Source of the DNA: a virus
Length of the DNA stretch: 45,424 nucleotides
Virus record (IMG/VR): IMGVR_UViG_3300043437_001049
Location: 1-45,424 of that record
Strand: one strand, 5' to 3'
Shown here: one piece after another, positions 27,201 through 35,195 of the stretch
Position numbering within the stretch: position 1 is the first letter of the stretch
Layout: every line of letters starts with the position of its first letter
Program-made: the position numbers and the translations under genes
Notes under the pieces: model-generated
The model's input: the letters and a program-made list of their open reading frames with translations, nothing else
The model's database searches: none
What the model was told of the DNA's origin: nothing

Positions 27201-27778
27201 TCGACCGTGACGACGTTGGCCTTGTAGTCCTGGTCGCCGTTGTAGGTGAAGGTGCGCTCCACCACAGAAATCGAGGTGGCCCGGATGTACTGCTCCTTTT
27301 GCGTGCCCAAACCCTCGTTCTCGATCAAGACCAAGGTCTGCCCGACGTTGGGGATGGTGTCGGTGACGCGCTGGAAAAGCTGAATCACGCGCTGGCCCGC
27401 GATGTGGTTCTCGAACAGGTAGCCCGCCCACTCGGGGCCCTTGTTGAGGTAGGCCTCGATGCGCACTTGCGCCTGCTCGCGAGTGTCGAAAGTCTTCTCG
27501 GTGCTGAACAGCGTGACGCTGACGCGGGCATCCTGCGGCGGCTCGGCCACGATCACGTTGGCACCGAAGTAGGTGTCGGTGTCGTCGGTCTGCACCGAGA
27601 CGAAGGACTTGCGCAGATTGACCCTTCCCCCGGCGCGATCCAGCTCGGAGATGTCGGGGAAGATGGCGTTCGAGACACCATCGGCAATGGTGATGCCTGT
27701 GGGTGCGCCACCGCCCTCGGGAACGTCCGCCATCACGGCGGACTTCAGCAGTTTCACGTCGCCGGACTGGATCGGCAT
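24215..27778 (-). CDS. Large modular beta-repeat phage tail protein
   Basis: The 1187-residue protein is the largest tail product after the tape measure. Residues 1-200 look like a virion-attachment domain (FPDISELDRAGGRVNLRK; DTDTYFGANVIVAEPP). From about 300 to 960 the protein is built of repeated beta units that start PGSL or PGTL and contain a Gly-rich DxxGxL turn and a Y/N-xxTG-x-V/F strand. The last 200 residues are different (VVRDVQISGEISFTRAL). No enzymatic motif is visible. It sits between the tape-measure region and the tail-tip genes, so it is probably a tail-tip or central fibre component. Confidence 0.65.
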   Translation of the reverse strand: MPIQSGDVKLLKSAVMADVPEGGGAPTGITIADGVSNAIFPDISELDRAGGRVNLRKSFVSVQTDDTDTYFGANVIVAEPPQDARVSVTLFSTEKTFDTREQAQVRIEAYLNKGPEWAGYLFENHIAGQRVIQLFQRVTDTIPNVGQTLVLIENEGLGTQKEQYIRATSISVVERTFTYNGDQDYKANVVTVDISDALRYDFTGSPATRTFTRATNGTKVRDTVVADAGTYVGVVPLTQAAAVGDFTIRGASIYTQLVPSAQTETPISFVPPYAAAGLPVPGAVAVSYTASHAWTTSIKFNLPGGCLPGSLAIQTDGITIFDDAGLLKTASGTVGTIDYANGILTLNSGTMSNAKAVTYTPAAQILRAPQSSEIPVTPESRSQSYVGTVNPIPQPGTLAISYMAQGRWYVLSDGGNGSLKGLDASYGAGTFNRNTGAFVVTLGALPDVGSSLVLSWNVPTQETQQPSTTLKATQSLVLSPPAGTAVQPGSLTVSWEYGGTKTATAATSGVLSGAATGSLSVAQNRVDFAPNVLPSVGTELTVTYVAGPKQLDSFAHPSRNGAGLLPVTATLGAIEPGSLEVEWNTFTDEAVLGAYTFAQLQEMGIGVSIWRDPIQIARDDGNGNVILNGASVGSVNYATGQVTFNPDVSIRIPRPVYTAAAINGTGRWRLNYGGIAYVDAPSLYPNDESGYVKLRYNSAGSTSNQTETFQFLPAFKLVPGVNAQVVTGTVLLSISGAQPWGDNGQGTLREFTTSGWVTRGTINYLSGDVALTSWTAGTNNAIQRASCVTTVGENISSEYVFRTGAAPLRPGSLSIQYARAVGGTQSVTAGIDGKIEATGIGGSVDYETGLVRVRFGTMVTAAGNESQPWYAADRVGTDGKIFRPEPVAASSVRYSAVAYSYLPLDADLLGIDPVRLPSDGRVPIFRPGGFAVVGHTGKITTSVSNGQTINCARVRLSRVRVVGHDAAVINTGYSTDLEAGTVTFINVSGYSQPVTIEHRIEDMAVVRDVQISGEISFTRALTHEYPLGSHVSSALVAGDLFARVNLVFDQSTWNGTWSDALSGSSATATFNNTQYPIRVTNRGALTERWIVRLTNSTSFEVIGENVGVIATGNTSADCAPNNPATGVPYFHLPALGWGNGWATGNVLRFNTIGAQFPVWVVRTVQQGPESVPDDNFTLLIRGDVDTP

Positions 27779-27779
27779 T

Positions 27780-28187
27780 TCAGATCTCCAGGAATCGCAG
27801 GGTCAGGCGATAGAAGTCGGTGTCAGCGCGGGCCGGAATGCCCAGAACCGGCTCGGACTCGATGGGCGTTTCTGTATGGCGGAAGGCCACGGTGAACGCG
27901 CGGCCATCGTTGAGGCTCAAGACGAAGCGGCCTGCGTTGTTGCCGACGGGAATTGCGGACCACGCGCGCAACTGCTCGACCGTGGCACGCGTCACCCAGG
28001 CCATATCGGGCGCGCCCACCAGCGTGATGGGGCGACCGGCCTGCCGCGTGGCGGACTGGATCAGCAAGGCTCCGGTGATGAGGTAGGACGTGGCCGCCAC
28101 AGCGGGCGACCACGCGTGCTCATCGCTCCACAGCAAATCGTCGGGCAGCAGCAAGGCCACCTCATTGGAGAGGTTCTTCAGTTGCAT
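27780..28187 (-). CDS. Minor tail protein following the tape measure
   Basis: This 135-residue protein starts at MQLKNLSNE (ATG 28187), 10 bases after the tape-measure stop; the upstream part of the open frame overlaps the tape measure and is out of place. It is strand-rich with AGRPITLVGAPDMAWVTRATVEQLRAW and a final YRLTLRFLEI. The position corresponds to the lambda gpM/gpL region, where small tail-tip proteins follow the tape measure. A specific homology to gpM cannot be shown from the sequence alone. Confidence 0.68.
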   Translation of the reverse strand: MQLKNLSNEVALLLPDDLLWSDEHAWSPAVAATSYLITGALLIQSATRQAGRPITLVGAPDMAWVTRATVEQLRAWSAIPVGNNAGRFVLSLNDGRAFTVAFRHTETPIESEPVLGIPARADTDFYRLTLRFLEI

Positions 28188-28197
28188 CGGAATGGAC

Positions 28198-31100
28198 TCA
28201 CACCGCCCGGGTACGAGCAGCGTCAAGAAGTTGCAGAAGGCGCGACTCGTCGCGCGCATCGATGGAGGCGCTGACCTTGCGGTCTCCCGAGGAAAGCTCC
28301 ACACGCACCGTGCGGCTGGGCCCGGCGTCTGTCGCCAGCACAGGTCGGGTCAGCCGCGTGGCGTTGGGCTGAACCAAGCCGCCTGTGGCGAAACCCTGAA
28401 CGCCCGCGAGCGCGCGACCGGCCAAGGCCTGCGCCGGGGCGGACAGGTTGTTGATCGCTTCGAAGAAACCAGCGCCATAGCGAGACACCGCATCCTTGTT
28501 CACAACGTACTCGCCTGGCGTGAGCATCGCCGGGACGGTGTCGGACTTGGCCATGCCACCGCGTCGGTAGAACTCGCCCTGGTTCTGCTCCATGTAGTCG
28601 ATCAGATCCCGCTCCAGGTCTTTGCCATAGACCAGCGGCTGCGCCATCGCCTGCCGCCAGTTCTGCTTGATCCGATCCAGGGTCTGGCGCTCATTGCCGG
28701 TCAGTACCTTGCGGTCGACGAAGCCCTCCAGCGCGCGTCGGTCCTCTCGCGCCAGCTTGCCCCAGTACTCCATCGTCTTGCGTCGCATGTCCAGGCTGAC
28801 CGAGGCACCGTAGTTCCACTGCAGCCAGCTGGTGTACTGGTCCAGCCCCTGCAGGCCGAGCTCGATCATCTTTTGAGCCTCGGCAGCCTCGCGGTTCTTC
28901 TTCGGGGTACTGAACTGCTCGCCGCCAGCCGGAGATCGACCGTCACCGAACGCTCGAACCGAACCGCCGATGGCGAATCGGGCGACACCATTGGCCAGTC
29001 TCGACAACGCGCCGCCGCCGTACTTCTGCACCGCAGCCTTGCGAATCACGAAGGCGCCCGCATCCAAGGTGCGCGGCACCGTGTCGTGATGGCCGGAGCC
29101 GGGAACCGAGCCGCCACTCATCCGGGGAAAGGCCGGAGCCACCGCACCACCGTCGGCATATCGGCGCACGCCACCACCGACCAGACCACCGGTGGCATTC
29201 GTTTCCACCTTCCTCACGTAGATCGTGTGCGTGCTCGAGGTGTTGGCCCCGTTCAGGCTCATGACCTCGGCGCGGGCCGCATCGGCGTTGGTGCTGACCT
29301 GGTGCCGGGATTCGGTCTGGATGCGATCCAGTGCCTTGATCTGACCCTCGACGTTGGTGATCGCGGCCTGCGCCTTCTCGGTCGCCACCTTCAGTTCGAA
29401 CTGTGAGTTCTGGTCGGCGTAGGTCTTGAGCTTGGCCAGCGCCTCTTTGGCTTTGGACACGTCGGCGTCCACCGGCAGCGTCTTGCCTTCCTTGAGCAGT
29501 TGCTCGTACTGCTGCAGCTTCTTCTCGGCCTCCTGCAAGTCAGCCTGAATCTTGAGCAGGTACTCCTTCTCGGCCAGCAACTTGTCCAGATCAGTGATGG
29601 CCTTGTCGAAGCGCGTCGTGTTGGCGTCCAGCGTGACCTTCAGGCCGTCTTTCAGCTTGGCCGTGATCTGGTCGATCTGGGTTTCGGTCTGCGTGAGGGT
29701 CTGCTGAATCTGCTCGCGCGCAGTCAGCGCAGCCTGTGCAGCCGTCTGGTGCGCCTTGGCTTCGGCATCCAGGGTCTTGTTGAGAATCTCCTCGGACTCG
29801 CGGATGCGCTGGATGGCTTGATTGACACCATCCTTGCCCTGTGCGATCTGTGCGTCGGCATCCTTGGTCTTCTGGGCCAGTTCGGCGCGCAACGCGTCTG
29901 CTTGGCGCATCAGGGCTTCGGCTTGCGCGTATTCCTGCTTGCGATAGGCATCGCGTGACTGCGATTCGAGCTGGGTGACCTGCGAAACCGCCTGCTCGGA
30001 CTGCTTGCGGGCGTCTTCGCCGCGCTTGGCTTCGCTGGTTTGCGAGCTGGCCACCTGCGAGGCCAAGTCCATCGCCTTCTGGGCCAGTTGTCGGGCCTGC
30101 TCGAACTCGCCGTTGGCAAGCGCCTCGCGGGCCTTCTCCTGGTACTCGGCGATCTGGCGCTTGCGGTCTTCCGTGGCCTCGAAGTCGGTCATGCCCTGGC
30201 GACGGATGTCGCGGACACGCTCCTCCGTCGTCATCGAGAGCTGGCGTTTCTCCTCCTCGATGCGTTTGATCTCGGCCAGATGCCGGTTGGCCTCGGTGTT
30301 GAGCGCGTCGATGTGCTGTCGGTACTCGGCCAGCGCCTGGGTCATCGTCTGGCGCTTGGTCGCCAGGATTTCGTTCTCGACCCGCTGGACGTTGGCCGCG
30401 CGCTCGGCTTCGGTCTGACCGTCACGGCGTGCCGCTTCGATCTTGGCCCGCGACTCGTCGTCGATCAGTTTCAACGCGTCGATAGTCGCCTGCCGCCGCA
30501 GCGTGGTCTGCTGGGTCAGCGCATCGGTCAGCAAGGCTGTCGACTTGGTGATCAGCGCGGCTTCGGACTGCTTCGAGACTTCCAGCGCGGATTGCTCCTG
30601 CTGGTAGCGTGCCTTCACCGCCTCTATCTGGCGCTGCAGGTTGGCTTCGACGATGGACGTCAGGCCCTTGTAGGCCTCGGCCATCTTGGCAGTGGCGTCG
30701 TTGACCGTCTGATTGGCCTTGCCGACGGCCTGCTCGACCTCACCGAGGCGAGACTTCAGCTTCTCCAGGGCACCGTGGACGGCCTCGATGCCACGCCCGA
30801 CCGCTTCCTGCGTACCCTGGCGCACGGCTTCGAGCCGCTTCGCGATCTCCTCGGCGGCGGTGGCGGCGGTGTTCATCGCGCCCTTGGCGGCGTCCGCGCC
30901 CTTGGTTGCGTCGGCGTACATCTGCGCGAAGATCTGGTTCATCTCCGCGAGGCGGGCCTCATGGCGCTTGGTGGCCTGCTCGATGGTGTCCGACGTGAAA
31001 ACCGCCTTGAATACCTCCCAGCGGTACTGCAATTGCTCGATGCCTTTCATCAGCATCTCGACCATGAAGATGCCCGCCTTGCGGACGATCTCGAACTTCT

Positions 31101-32235
31101 CCGACAGCCACGTCCCGATCTCCCAGCCGACCAGGAAGGCACCCAGCACGGCGAACGCCGTCTTGAGCACGCCGACGCTGGCCACGGCCGCCGACACCGA
31201 CAGGTTGGCCGTCGTCCAGGCTGCAGCGGTGGCACTGGCGGCCGTGACTGCCGCCGCACCGGCGGTCTGCCACGCGGTGATGAGCGCCGGGATCAGGCGG
31301 TAGATCAGCACCGCAAGCCCGACTTCGGCGATGCGCTTCAACCACTGCATCAACGTGTCGAGGTTGTTGGCGAGAAAGGTCAGCGCCTCAGCCAGCTTCT
31401 TGGTCAGACCCGTCGATTCATCGACCCGGTTGATCCACTGCCCGAAGGCATTGCGCAGGCGCTCGAAGGCCTGGCTCACCGTCTGCGGCAGTTGGGAGTA
31501 CTCGCTGGCCAGCTTGTCCTTCTGGCTCATCAGCGCGTTGACCACCACGTCGGCGGTCAAGCGCCCTTCTTCGGCCAGCTTGCGCAATCGCCCGATGGGC
31601 ACGTTCAGACCATCGGCCAGGGCCTGCGCCAGACGGGGGCTGTTTTCGACGACGGAGTTGAATTCCTCGCCGCGCAGCACGCCGGAGGCGAGCGCCTGCC
31701 CGAACTGCAGCAGGGAGGACTGCGCTTCGGTGGCCGATGCACCCGACAGGCGCAGAGCCTGCGAGATGCTCTCGGTGATCGTCAGCGCGTCCTTCTGCTC
31801 GCCACCCAGCATCCGCACGGCCTGCTGGAGCTTGCCGTACAGGGTGGCCGTTTCCTGAATCGGCACGCCGATGCGCTGGGCGATATCGAACAGGGCCGCT
31901 TGGGCGGTGGTGAACTCACGCTGACCCGCCGTCGCCAGCTTCAGACGCGCGGACATCATGTTCCAGGCGTCGGCGATCTGGACGATCTCCAGCACCTTGC
32001 CAGCAGCCCAGTTGATCGACAAGAAGGCCAGGAGCTGCGTTTTGGCCGTCGCCACCTGATCACCGAACGCCGACATCCCGGCCTTGACCTCGGCCATTCC
32101 GGCGGCGGCCTTCGCCCCGGCGGTCTTGGCGGTGGTCGACAGCTCGCCGAGACTGCGTTCGGCGGACGTGATGGCGCGTTTGAGTCCGTCGTCAGCCCCT
32201 TCGAGCGCGACGAGGATGGAAATTCGTTTGGCCAT
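28198..32235 (-). CDS. Tail tape-measure protein
   Basis: The 1345-residue protein sets tail length and is ejected with DNA. The N-terminal 300 residues carry the typical tape-measure region (SARLKLATAGQREFTTAQAA; ALRLSGASATEAQSSLLQFG; GEEFNSVVENSPRLAQAL). Hydrophobic segments follow near residues 300-385 (VGLAVLIYRLIPALITAW). A long coiled-coil-rich part has many Gln/Glu/Ala heptads (about 450-1000). The C-terminus has two copies of a DTVPxxLxxGxxVxxKxAVxxYGxG motif, a common end of phage tape measures. At about 0.15 nm per residue this predicts a tail near 200 nm. It lies directly after the tail chaperones and a 214-residue gene. Confidence 0.9.
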   Translation of the reverse strand: MAKRISILVALEGADDGLKRAITSAERSLGELSTTAKTAGAKAAAGMAEVKAGMSAFGDQVATAKTQLLAFLSINWAAGKVLEIVQIADAWNMMSARLKLATAGQREFTTAQAALFDIAQRIGVPIQETATLYGKLQQAVRMLGGEQKDALTITESISQALRLSGASATEAQSSLLQFGQALASGVLRGEEFNSVVENSPRLAQALADGLNVPIGRLRKLAEEGRLTADVVVNALMSQKDKLASEYSQLPQTVSQAFERLRNAFGQWINRVDESTGLTKKLAEALTFLANNLDTLMQWLKRIAEVGLAVLIYRLIPALITAWQTAGAAAVTAASATAAAWTTANLSVSAAVASVGVLKTAFAVLGAFLVGWEIGTWLSEKFEIVRKAGIFMVEMLMKGIEQLQYRWEVFKAVFTSDTIEQATKRHEARLAEMNQIFAQMYADATKGADAAKGAMNTAATAAEEIAKRLEAVRQGTQEAVGRGIEAVHGALEKLKSRLGEVEQAVGKANQTVNDATAKMAEAYKGLTSIVEANLQRQIEAVKARYQQEQSALEVSKQSEAALITKSTALLTDALTQQTTLRRQATIDALKLIDDESRAKIEAARRDGQTEAERAANVQRVENEILATKRQTMTQALAEYRQHIDALNTEANRHLAEIKRIEEEKRQLSMTTEERVRDIRRQGMTDFEATEDRKRQIAEYQEKAREALANGEFEQARQLAQKAMDLASQVASSQTSEAKRGEDARKQSEQAVSQVTQLESQSRDAYRKQEYAQAEALMRQADALRAELAQKTKDADAQIAQGKDGVNQAIQRIRESEEILNKTLDAEAKAHQTAAQAALTAREQIQQTLTQTETQIDQITAKLKDGLKVTLDANTTRFDKAITDLDKLLAEKEYLLKIQADLQEAEKKLQQYEQLLKEGKTLPVDADVSKAKEALAKLKTYADQNSQFELKVATEKAQAAITNVEGQIKALDRIQTESRHQVSTNADAARAEVMSLNGANTSSTHTIYVRKVETNATGGLVGGGVRRYADGGAVAPAFPRMSGGSVPGSGHHDTVPRTLDAGAFVIRKAAVQKYGGGALSRLANGVARFAIGGSVRAFGDGRSPAGGEQFSTPKKNREAAEAQKMIELGLQGLDQYTSWLQWNYGASVSLDMRRKTMEYWGKLAREDRRALEGFVDRKVLTGNERQTLDRIKQNWRQAMAQPLVYGKDLERDLIDYMEQNQGEFYRRGGMAKSDTVPAMLTPGEYVVNKDAVSRYGAGFFEAINNLSAPAQALAGRALAGVQGFATGGLVQPNATRLTRPVLATDAGPSRTVRVELSSGDRKVSASIDARDESRLLQLLDAARTRAV

Positions 32236-32238
32236 GAG

Positions 32239-32883
32239 TCAGTCCACCGTGCTGATCTGGCGCTCGACCTCGGCCGCCAGACGCGGGATGCGACCCGCAA
32301 CCAGACGCTCGATATCGATGCGCTTCTTGAGCGTGACCTTGGGCACCAGGACGGCGATGGGCACGTCTGCACCGCGCTTGATGCGCTTGATGCCCTCAGC
32401 CTTGCGGTAACGGCGCTTGAAGCCCGCCAGTGGCCGGTCGTGCTCCTTGATGTTCTCGGCCATCAGGACGATGTTCCCTTTTGCGTTCTTGATGAAATAG
32501 GCATTGCCGCCGCGCATCAGCTCGGCCACCTGCGCCTTGAATCGCTTGCGACCCACCCGGCCGTTCAGTGGAATCAGCATCCGGCCAGCGATCTGCCCAC
32601 CGGTCTCGTGCATCCCCGACCACGGAATGCGCGAACCCACGTAAAGCGCAGGCAACCGGTTCGGGTCTTTGGCCAGCACCTTGGCGGTGAAGCCCTTGAG
32701 GAAGGACTTCTTGACCACCGCCATCTGACTGGCGACGTGGCTGCGCACGTCCTGCTTGAGTTCGACCGCCTCACTGGCGATGGCGCGTGCGACCGCCTTC
32801 TTGACCTTGTCGCGGAACTCGCCGCCCCAGCGGCGCAGTTGCGCCTGGGCGGCGGCGCTATCGATCTGGACGGAAATGCGCAC
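32239..32883 (-). CDS. Tail completion-type protein (DUF6441-like)
   Basis: This 214-residue basic protein lies between the tail chaperone and the tape measure. It starts with a GTG at 32883, six bases after the frameshift-product stop. Residues around WSGMHETGGQIAGRML and the Lys/Arg-rich FKRRYRKAEGIKRIKRG are noticeable. I recall DUF6441-type phage proteins at the same place; lambda gpZ-type tail completion is an alternative. Structure and role are not resolved here. Confidence 0.6.
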   Translation of the reverse strand: MRISVQIDSAAAQAQLRRWGGEFRDKVKKAVARAIASEAVELKQDVRSHVASQMAVVKKSFLKGFTAKVLAKDPNRLPALYVGSRIPWSGMHETGGQIAGRMLIPLNGRVGRKRFKAQVAELMRGGNAYFIKNAKGNIVLMAENIKEHDRPLAGFKRRYRKAEGIKRIKRGADVPIAVLVPKVTLKKRIDIERLVAGRIPRLAAEVERQISTVD

Positions 32884-32888
32884 AGCGG

Positions 32889-33502
32889 TCAGTCACGAAG
32901 GTTGGCCTTGTCGGTGAGGCGGTCGAGGGTCTGATCGAGGTGGCGGGCATCGCCGCGCGTGCCAATGGCAATCACCGAAAGCAGCCGTGCATCTCGGGCC
33001 GCATCGGTGCGCGCGGTCGCTGCGACGAAACCGCGCACCTGCGCCAAGGTGTAGTCGAGGATGTCGGGCAGGCGGTGGCCGTGCTCGATCAGGTGCTGAA
33101 CGGCGTCGAACCACCCGCCACCGCCCTTGCCGACTTCACCCCGGGCGGCAGCTTCACTTGGGTGAACAGACCGTCGAGTTTCGGGATCACCGTCCGGGTA
33201 AAAAAATCCGCGTTCACCTCGATCACTTTGGCCGCCAGCAGGATCGCTTCGTCGGCGGCCAGCTCATCGACCCACGCGCGAGGCTTGCCGACGGCGATGG
33301 CGATGGCCGACAGCAGGTCGTCGCCGCGTTCACCAAACAGCGCCAGCCAATCGATGTCCGTGGTGGTGAGTTGCTGCATCACCGGCGAGATCGCCCGCAA
33401 GAAGCCGGGCATTTGCCCGACCTTCAGCGGCTTGATGGCCAACGGCTCACCGTCGATGACCAGTTCGATGCTTTGCGGAATAAGGGTTTCCAGATCACTC
33501 AT
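32889..33502 (-). CDS. Frameshifted tail assembly chaperone (gpGT-like)
   Basis: A -1 ribosomal frameshift at the T7 run (33200-33206) would fuse the first 101 codons of the G-type frame to a downstream frame with no other stop until 32889-32891. The product is about 204 residues. The T part contains GKGGGGWFDAVQHLIEHGH and RLPDILDYTLAQVRGF, which resemble the conserved T-domain of siphovirus tail chaperones. This frame has no start codon of its own in a good context. In lambda, G and GT proteins bind the tape measure and tail tube during assembly; the gene order here is the same. Confidence 0.8.
33089..33502 (-). CDS. Tail assembly chaperone (gpG-like)
   Basis: This unshifted 137-residue product starts at ATG 33502, 12 bases after the tail tube stop. 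It begins MSDLETLIPQSIELVIDGEP and includes GQMPGFLRAISPVMQQL and GERGDDLLSAIAIAVGKP, features of siphovirus tail assembly chaperones. Its last 36 codons after the slippery site are probably just the zero-frame ending. It would be made in excess over the frameshifted form. It lies between the tail tube and tape-measure genes, as in lambda. Confidence 0.82.
   Translation of the reverse strand: MSDLETLIPQSIELVIDGEPLAIKPLKVGQMPGFLRAISPVMQQLTTTDIDWLALFGERGDDLLSAIAIAVGKPRAWVDELAADEAILLAAKVIEVNADFFTRTVIPKLDGLFTQVKLPPGVKSARAVAGGSTPFST
33200..33206 (-). promoter_or_regulatory. Slippery heptamer for -1 ribosomal frameshift
   Basis: On the coding strand the zero frame reads GAT TTT TTT ACC, a T-TTT-TTT heptamer of the X-XXY-YYZ form in the correct phase. 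Slippage by -1 leads into the open T frame ending at 32891. It is the only seven-base homopolymer noticed in the GC-rich late operon. A 3' stimulatory structure was not determined. Confidence 0.75.
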
Positions 33503-33514
33503 GGCGCACCCCGA

Positions 33515-34267
33515 TCAAAGCTGCACGATGCGGCCGAACTGGCCCAGCACCGCGTCGAAGGGCTTGGTGGTGTCGGCCAGCAGCGAGCCTTCCAGCTCGA
33601 ACTTGTTGTATTCGTCCGAGATGAAGGAGATTTCCTTCAAGGGGTCGAAAGCTACGCGGTAGAGCTCGACCAGCACCTTGGCATTGCCCTGCGCCGTGTT
33701 GATACCTTCGAGCCGCAAAAAGCGCTCGGGCAGCGCCTGCGTGAAGATACCGATCTCGGTGGCCACACCGTAGGCATAGCTGGCCTTGAAAGGCGCGGTG
33801 AAGCCAGTGGTATCCAGAAACTGGATAGCACCGAAGTCGGTGTCGGCCGTGTAGTTCGTGCCCAAGACCAGGGTTGCGGGCGTGCCCGCCGAATCCACCA
33901 CCACCAGGGTCGACACCTTGGGGTGGGCGAGGAAGTAGCGGTCACCAGCTGTCGGCGTGGCACCGCCCACAGGTTCGGCCGTGACGGTGCCCGGCGTGCC
34001 GACGACGTGGTTGCCGTAGAGGGCCAGCGCCAGGTTCTCCTTGGTGAATTCCTCGATGGTGAGGTTCACGGTGGCGGACTTCTGCTTGACCATCCGGTGA
34101 TCCAAGGATCGCTGGCCGGTCTGGCTCTCGTAGTGCTCCAGCACGTCGGTCTTGAGGGAGAGTTTCAGCTCGGCGACGTTGCCGGGCGAGCGAACTTCGA
34201 TGGGGTGGCCGTCGATGTCGCGCTTGCCGAGGAAGACGCGGCCTTGAAAACTGGCATAGGTGCTCAT
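33515..34267 (-). CDS. Major tail tube protein
   Basis: This 250-residue protein (MSTYASFQGRVFLGKRD) is the tail tube subunit of the siphovirus tail. It is strand-rich: ELKLSLKTDVLEHYESQTG, then VNLTIEEFTKENLALAL, are the typical tube-family segments, and the end is KFELEGSLLADTTKPF. An inserted segment (residues about 95-170, with a TATLVLGTNYTADTDFG unit) may be an extra surface domain. Its ATG overlaps the stop of the small upstream gene by 4 bases (ATGA), indicating coupling. The gene order tube, chaperone, tape measure is conserved in long-tailed phages. Confidence 0.82.
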   Translation of the reverse strand: MSTYASFQGRVFLGKRDIDGHPIEVRSPGNVAELKLSLKTDVLEHYESQTGQRSLDHRMVKQKSATVNLTIEEFTKENLALALYGNHVVGTPGTVTAEPVGGATPTAGDRYFLAHPKVSTLVVVDSAGTPATLVLGTNYTADTDFGAIQFLDTTGFTAPFKASYAYGVATEIGIFTQALPERFLRLEGINTAQGNAKVLVELYRVAFDPLKEISFISDEYNKFELEGSLLADTTKPFDAVLGQFGRIVQL

Positions 34268-34461
34268 TGCTTGGGTTCCTTGCGTTGGAGAGGTTTGGGT
34301 TCGAGTTCAGAAACGGGGACGATTGGCTCCGGGGTGGCGATACCGTGCGCGATCAGCCAGTCGGCGGAAGTCGCATCGATCTCGACCCGGTCACCGACGC
34401 CATACGCCTTGCCTGCGTGGGTGTGCGGGCGCGTCAAAACGAGGTGGGTCATAGGTGTCAT
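34264..34461 (-). CDS. Small conserved phage protein before tail tube
   Basis: This 65-residue protein has a short beta domain (HLVLTRPHTHAGKAYGVGDR, then VEIDATSADWLIAHGIA) and a charged Pro/Lys tail. Its start (34461) overlaps the previous stop and its stop overlaps the tail-tube start, both by 4 bases. An internal ATG at 34452 could be the true start. Similar small proteins occur before the tail tube in other siphoviruses; the function is not known to me. Confidence 0.6.
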   Translation of the reverse strand: MTPMTHLVLTRPHTHAGKAYGVGDRVEIDATSADWLIAHGIATPEPIVPVSELEPKPLQRKEPKQ

Positions 34462-34898
34462 CCAAGGGTTGAAAGGTCATTGGCCAGCGTCCGGTACGTG
34501 ATGCGATAGCGCGCAGGGAGCGCCACGGCCACTGCATCGGCGTCCTCGACTTCCCACTCGCATTCCTGCTCCCGGATGCCGAGCGCCAAGCCACCGAGAT
34601 TCCCGTCCGCCATCAAGGCGGCGTGGACGGCGGTAAGCAGGCGGTCGGCATCGGCTTCTGGAGATGCCGGTGGAACGGCCCGGGCCAGTGCGACGACGCG
34701 AAGAGTGAGTTCGCGCGTGACGCGGTCGTTGGCGCGTTCGGTGATGGACTCCGACTCAGGAAACACCGCCAACGCCGGGCATTGCTCGCGACTGATGGCC
34801 ACCGTGGGGGAACGGTGCAGCGTGGCCCCAAGCCCTTCGGCTGCAGGCCGGGCAGCCGCCATCACCGCCAGCAGAATCCGCTCGCGGATCGAGTTCAT
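34458..34898 (-). CDS. Tail terminator protein (gpU-like)
   Basis: The 146-residue protein starts MNSIRERILLAVMAAA and has an alpha-beta pattern with a central RELTLRVVALARA strand, a helix DADRLLTAVHAALM and a final strand ARYRITYRTLAND. This is the tail terminator fold, as in lambda gpU. It is located between the head-tail connector and the tail tube gene, where terminators normally are. Such proteins cap the finished tail tube and join it to the head. The assignment rests on pattern and position. Confidence 0.72.
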   Translation of the reverse strand: MNSIRERILLAVMAAARPAAEGLGATLHRSPTVAISREQCPALAVFPESESITERANDRVTRELTLRVVALARAVPPASPEADADRLLTAVHAALMADGNLGGLALGIREQECEWEVEDADAVAVALPARYRITYRTLANDLSTLG

Positions 34899-34907
34899 CG
34901 GTGCTTC

Positions 34908-35192
34908 CTACAGACGAGTGAGATCGGCGCGACGCTCGGTCCCGTCGCCGATGGCGCGCACATCACGCACCTGGTAGGTCTGGCCTGCGATGGCAAGGGT
35001 GTCCCCGGCATCCAGGTCGGGGAGCTGCGACAGCGGGTAGGTGATCGTGTAGGCCGCCGAACGAACCAACCCGTCGAGCAGGTTTTCGTCAAGGCACAGG
35101 AATCCAACCGAAACCGTTCGACCAGCCACCTCGGCACTCACCAGCAGGCCCGCACGCGCCGCCGCCTCATACAGGAGCTCGACGAAGGCCAT
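34908..35192 (-). CDS. Head-tail connector (gpFII-like)
   Basis: This 94-residue protein lies between the major capsid and tail terminator genes. It is mainly beta (VAGRTVSVGFLCLDENLLDG, then AGDTLAIAGQTYQVRDVRAIG), a small barrel like the lambda gpFII head-tail joining protein. That protein binds the portal vertex and receives the tail. Start codon ATG 35192 lies 3 bases after the capsid gene. Confidence comes from gene order and strand pattern. Confidence 0.72.
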   Translation of the reverse strand: MAFVELLYEAAARAGLLVSAEVAGRTVSVGFLCLDENLLDGLVRSAAYTITYPLSQLPDLDAGDTLAIAGQTYQVRDVRAIGDGTERRADLTRL

Positions 35193-35195
35193 CGA

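Noticed and set aside
30040-32934. A 964-codon plus-strand open frame opposite the tape measure gene (and other long antisense frames, such as 24386-26044)
   Set aside because: Antisense frames without stops are expected in GC-rich genes with strong third-position bias. The minus-strand products have recognisable phage features, the antisense ones do not.
32893-33114. A separate 73-codon minus-strand frame between the tail chaperone and the 214-residue gene
   Set aside because: This is the wrong frame. The T-domain-like sequence is in another frame that joins the chaperone by frameshift at 33200-33206.
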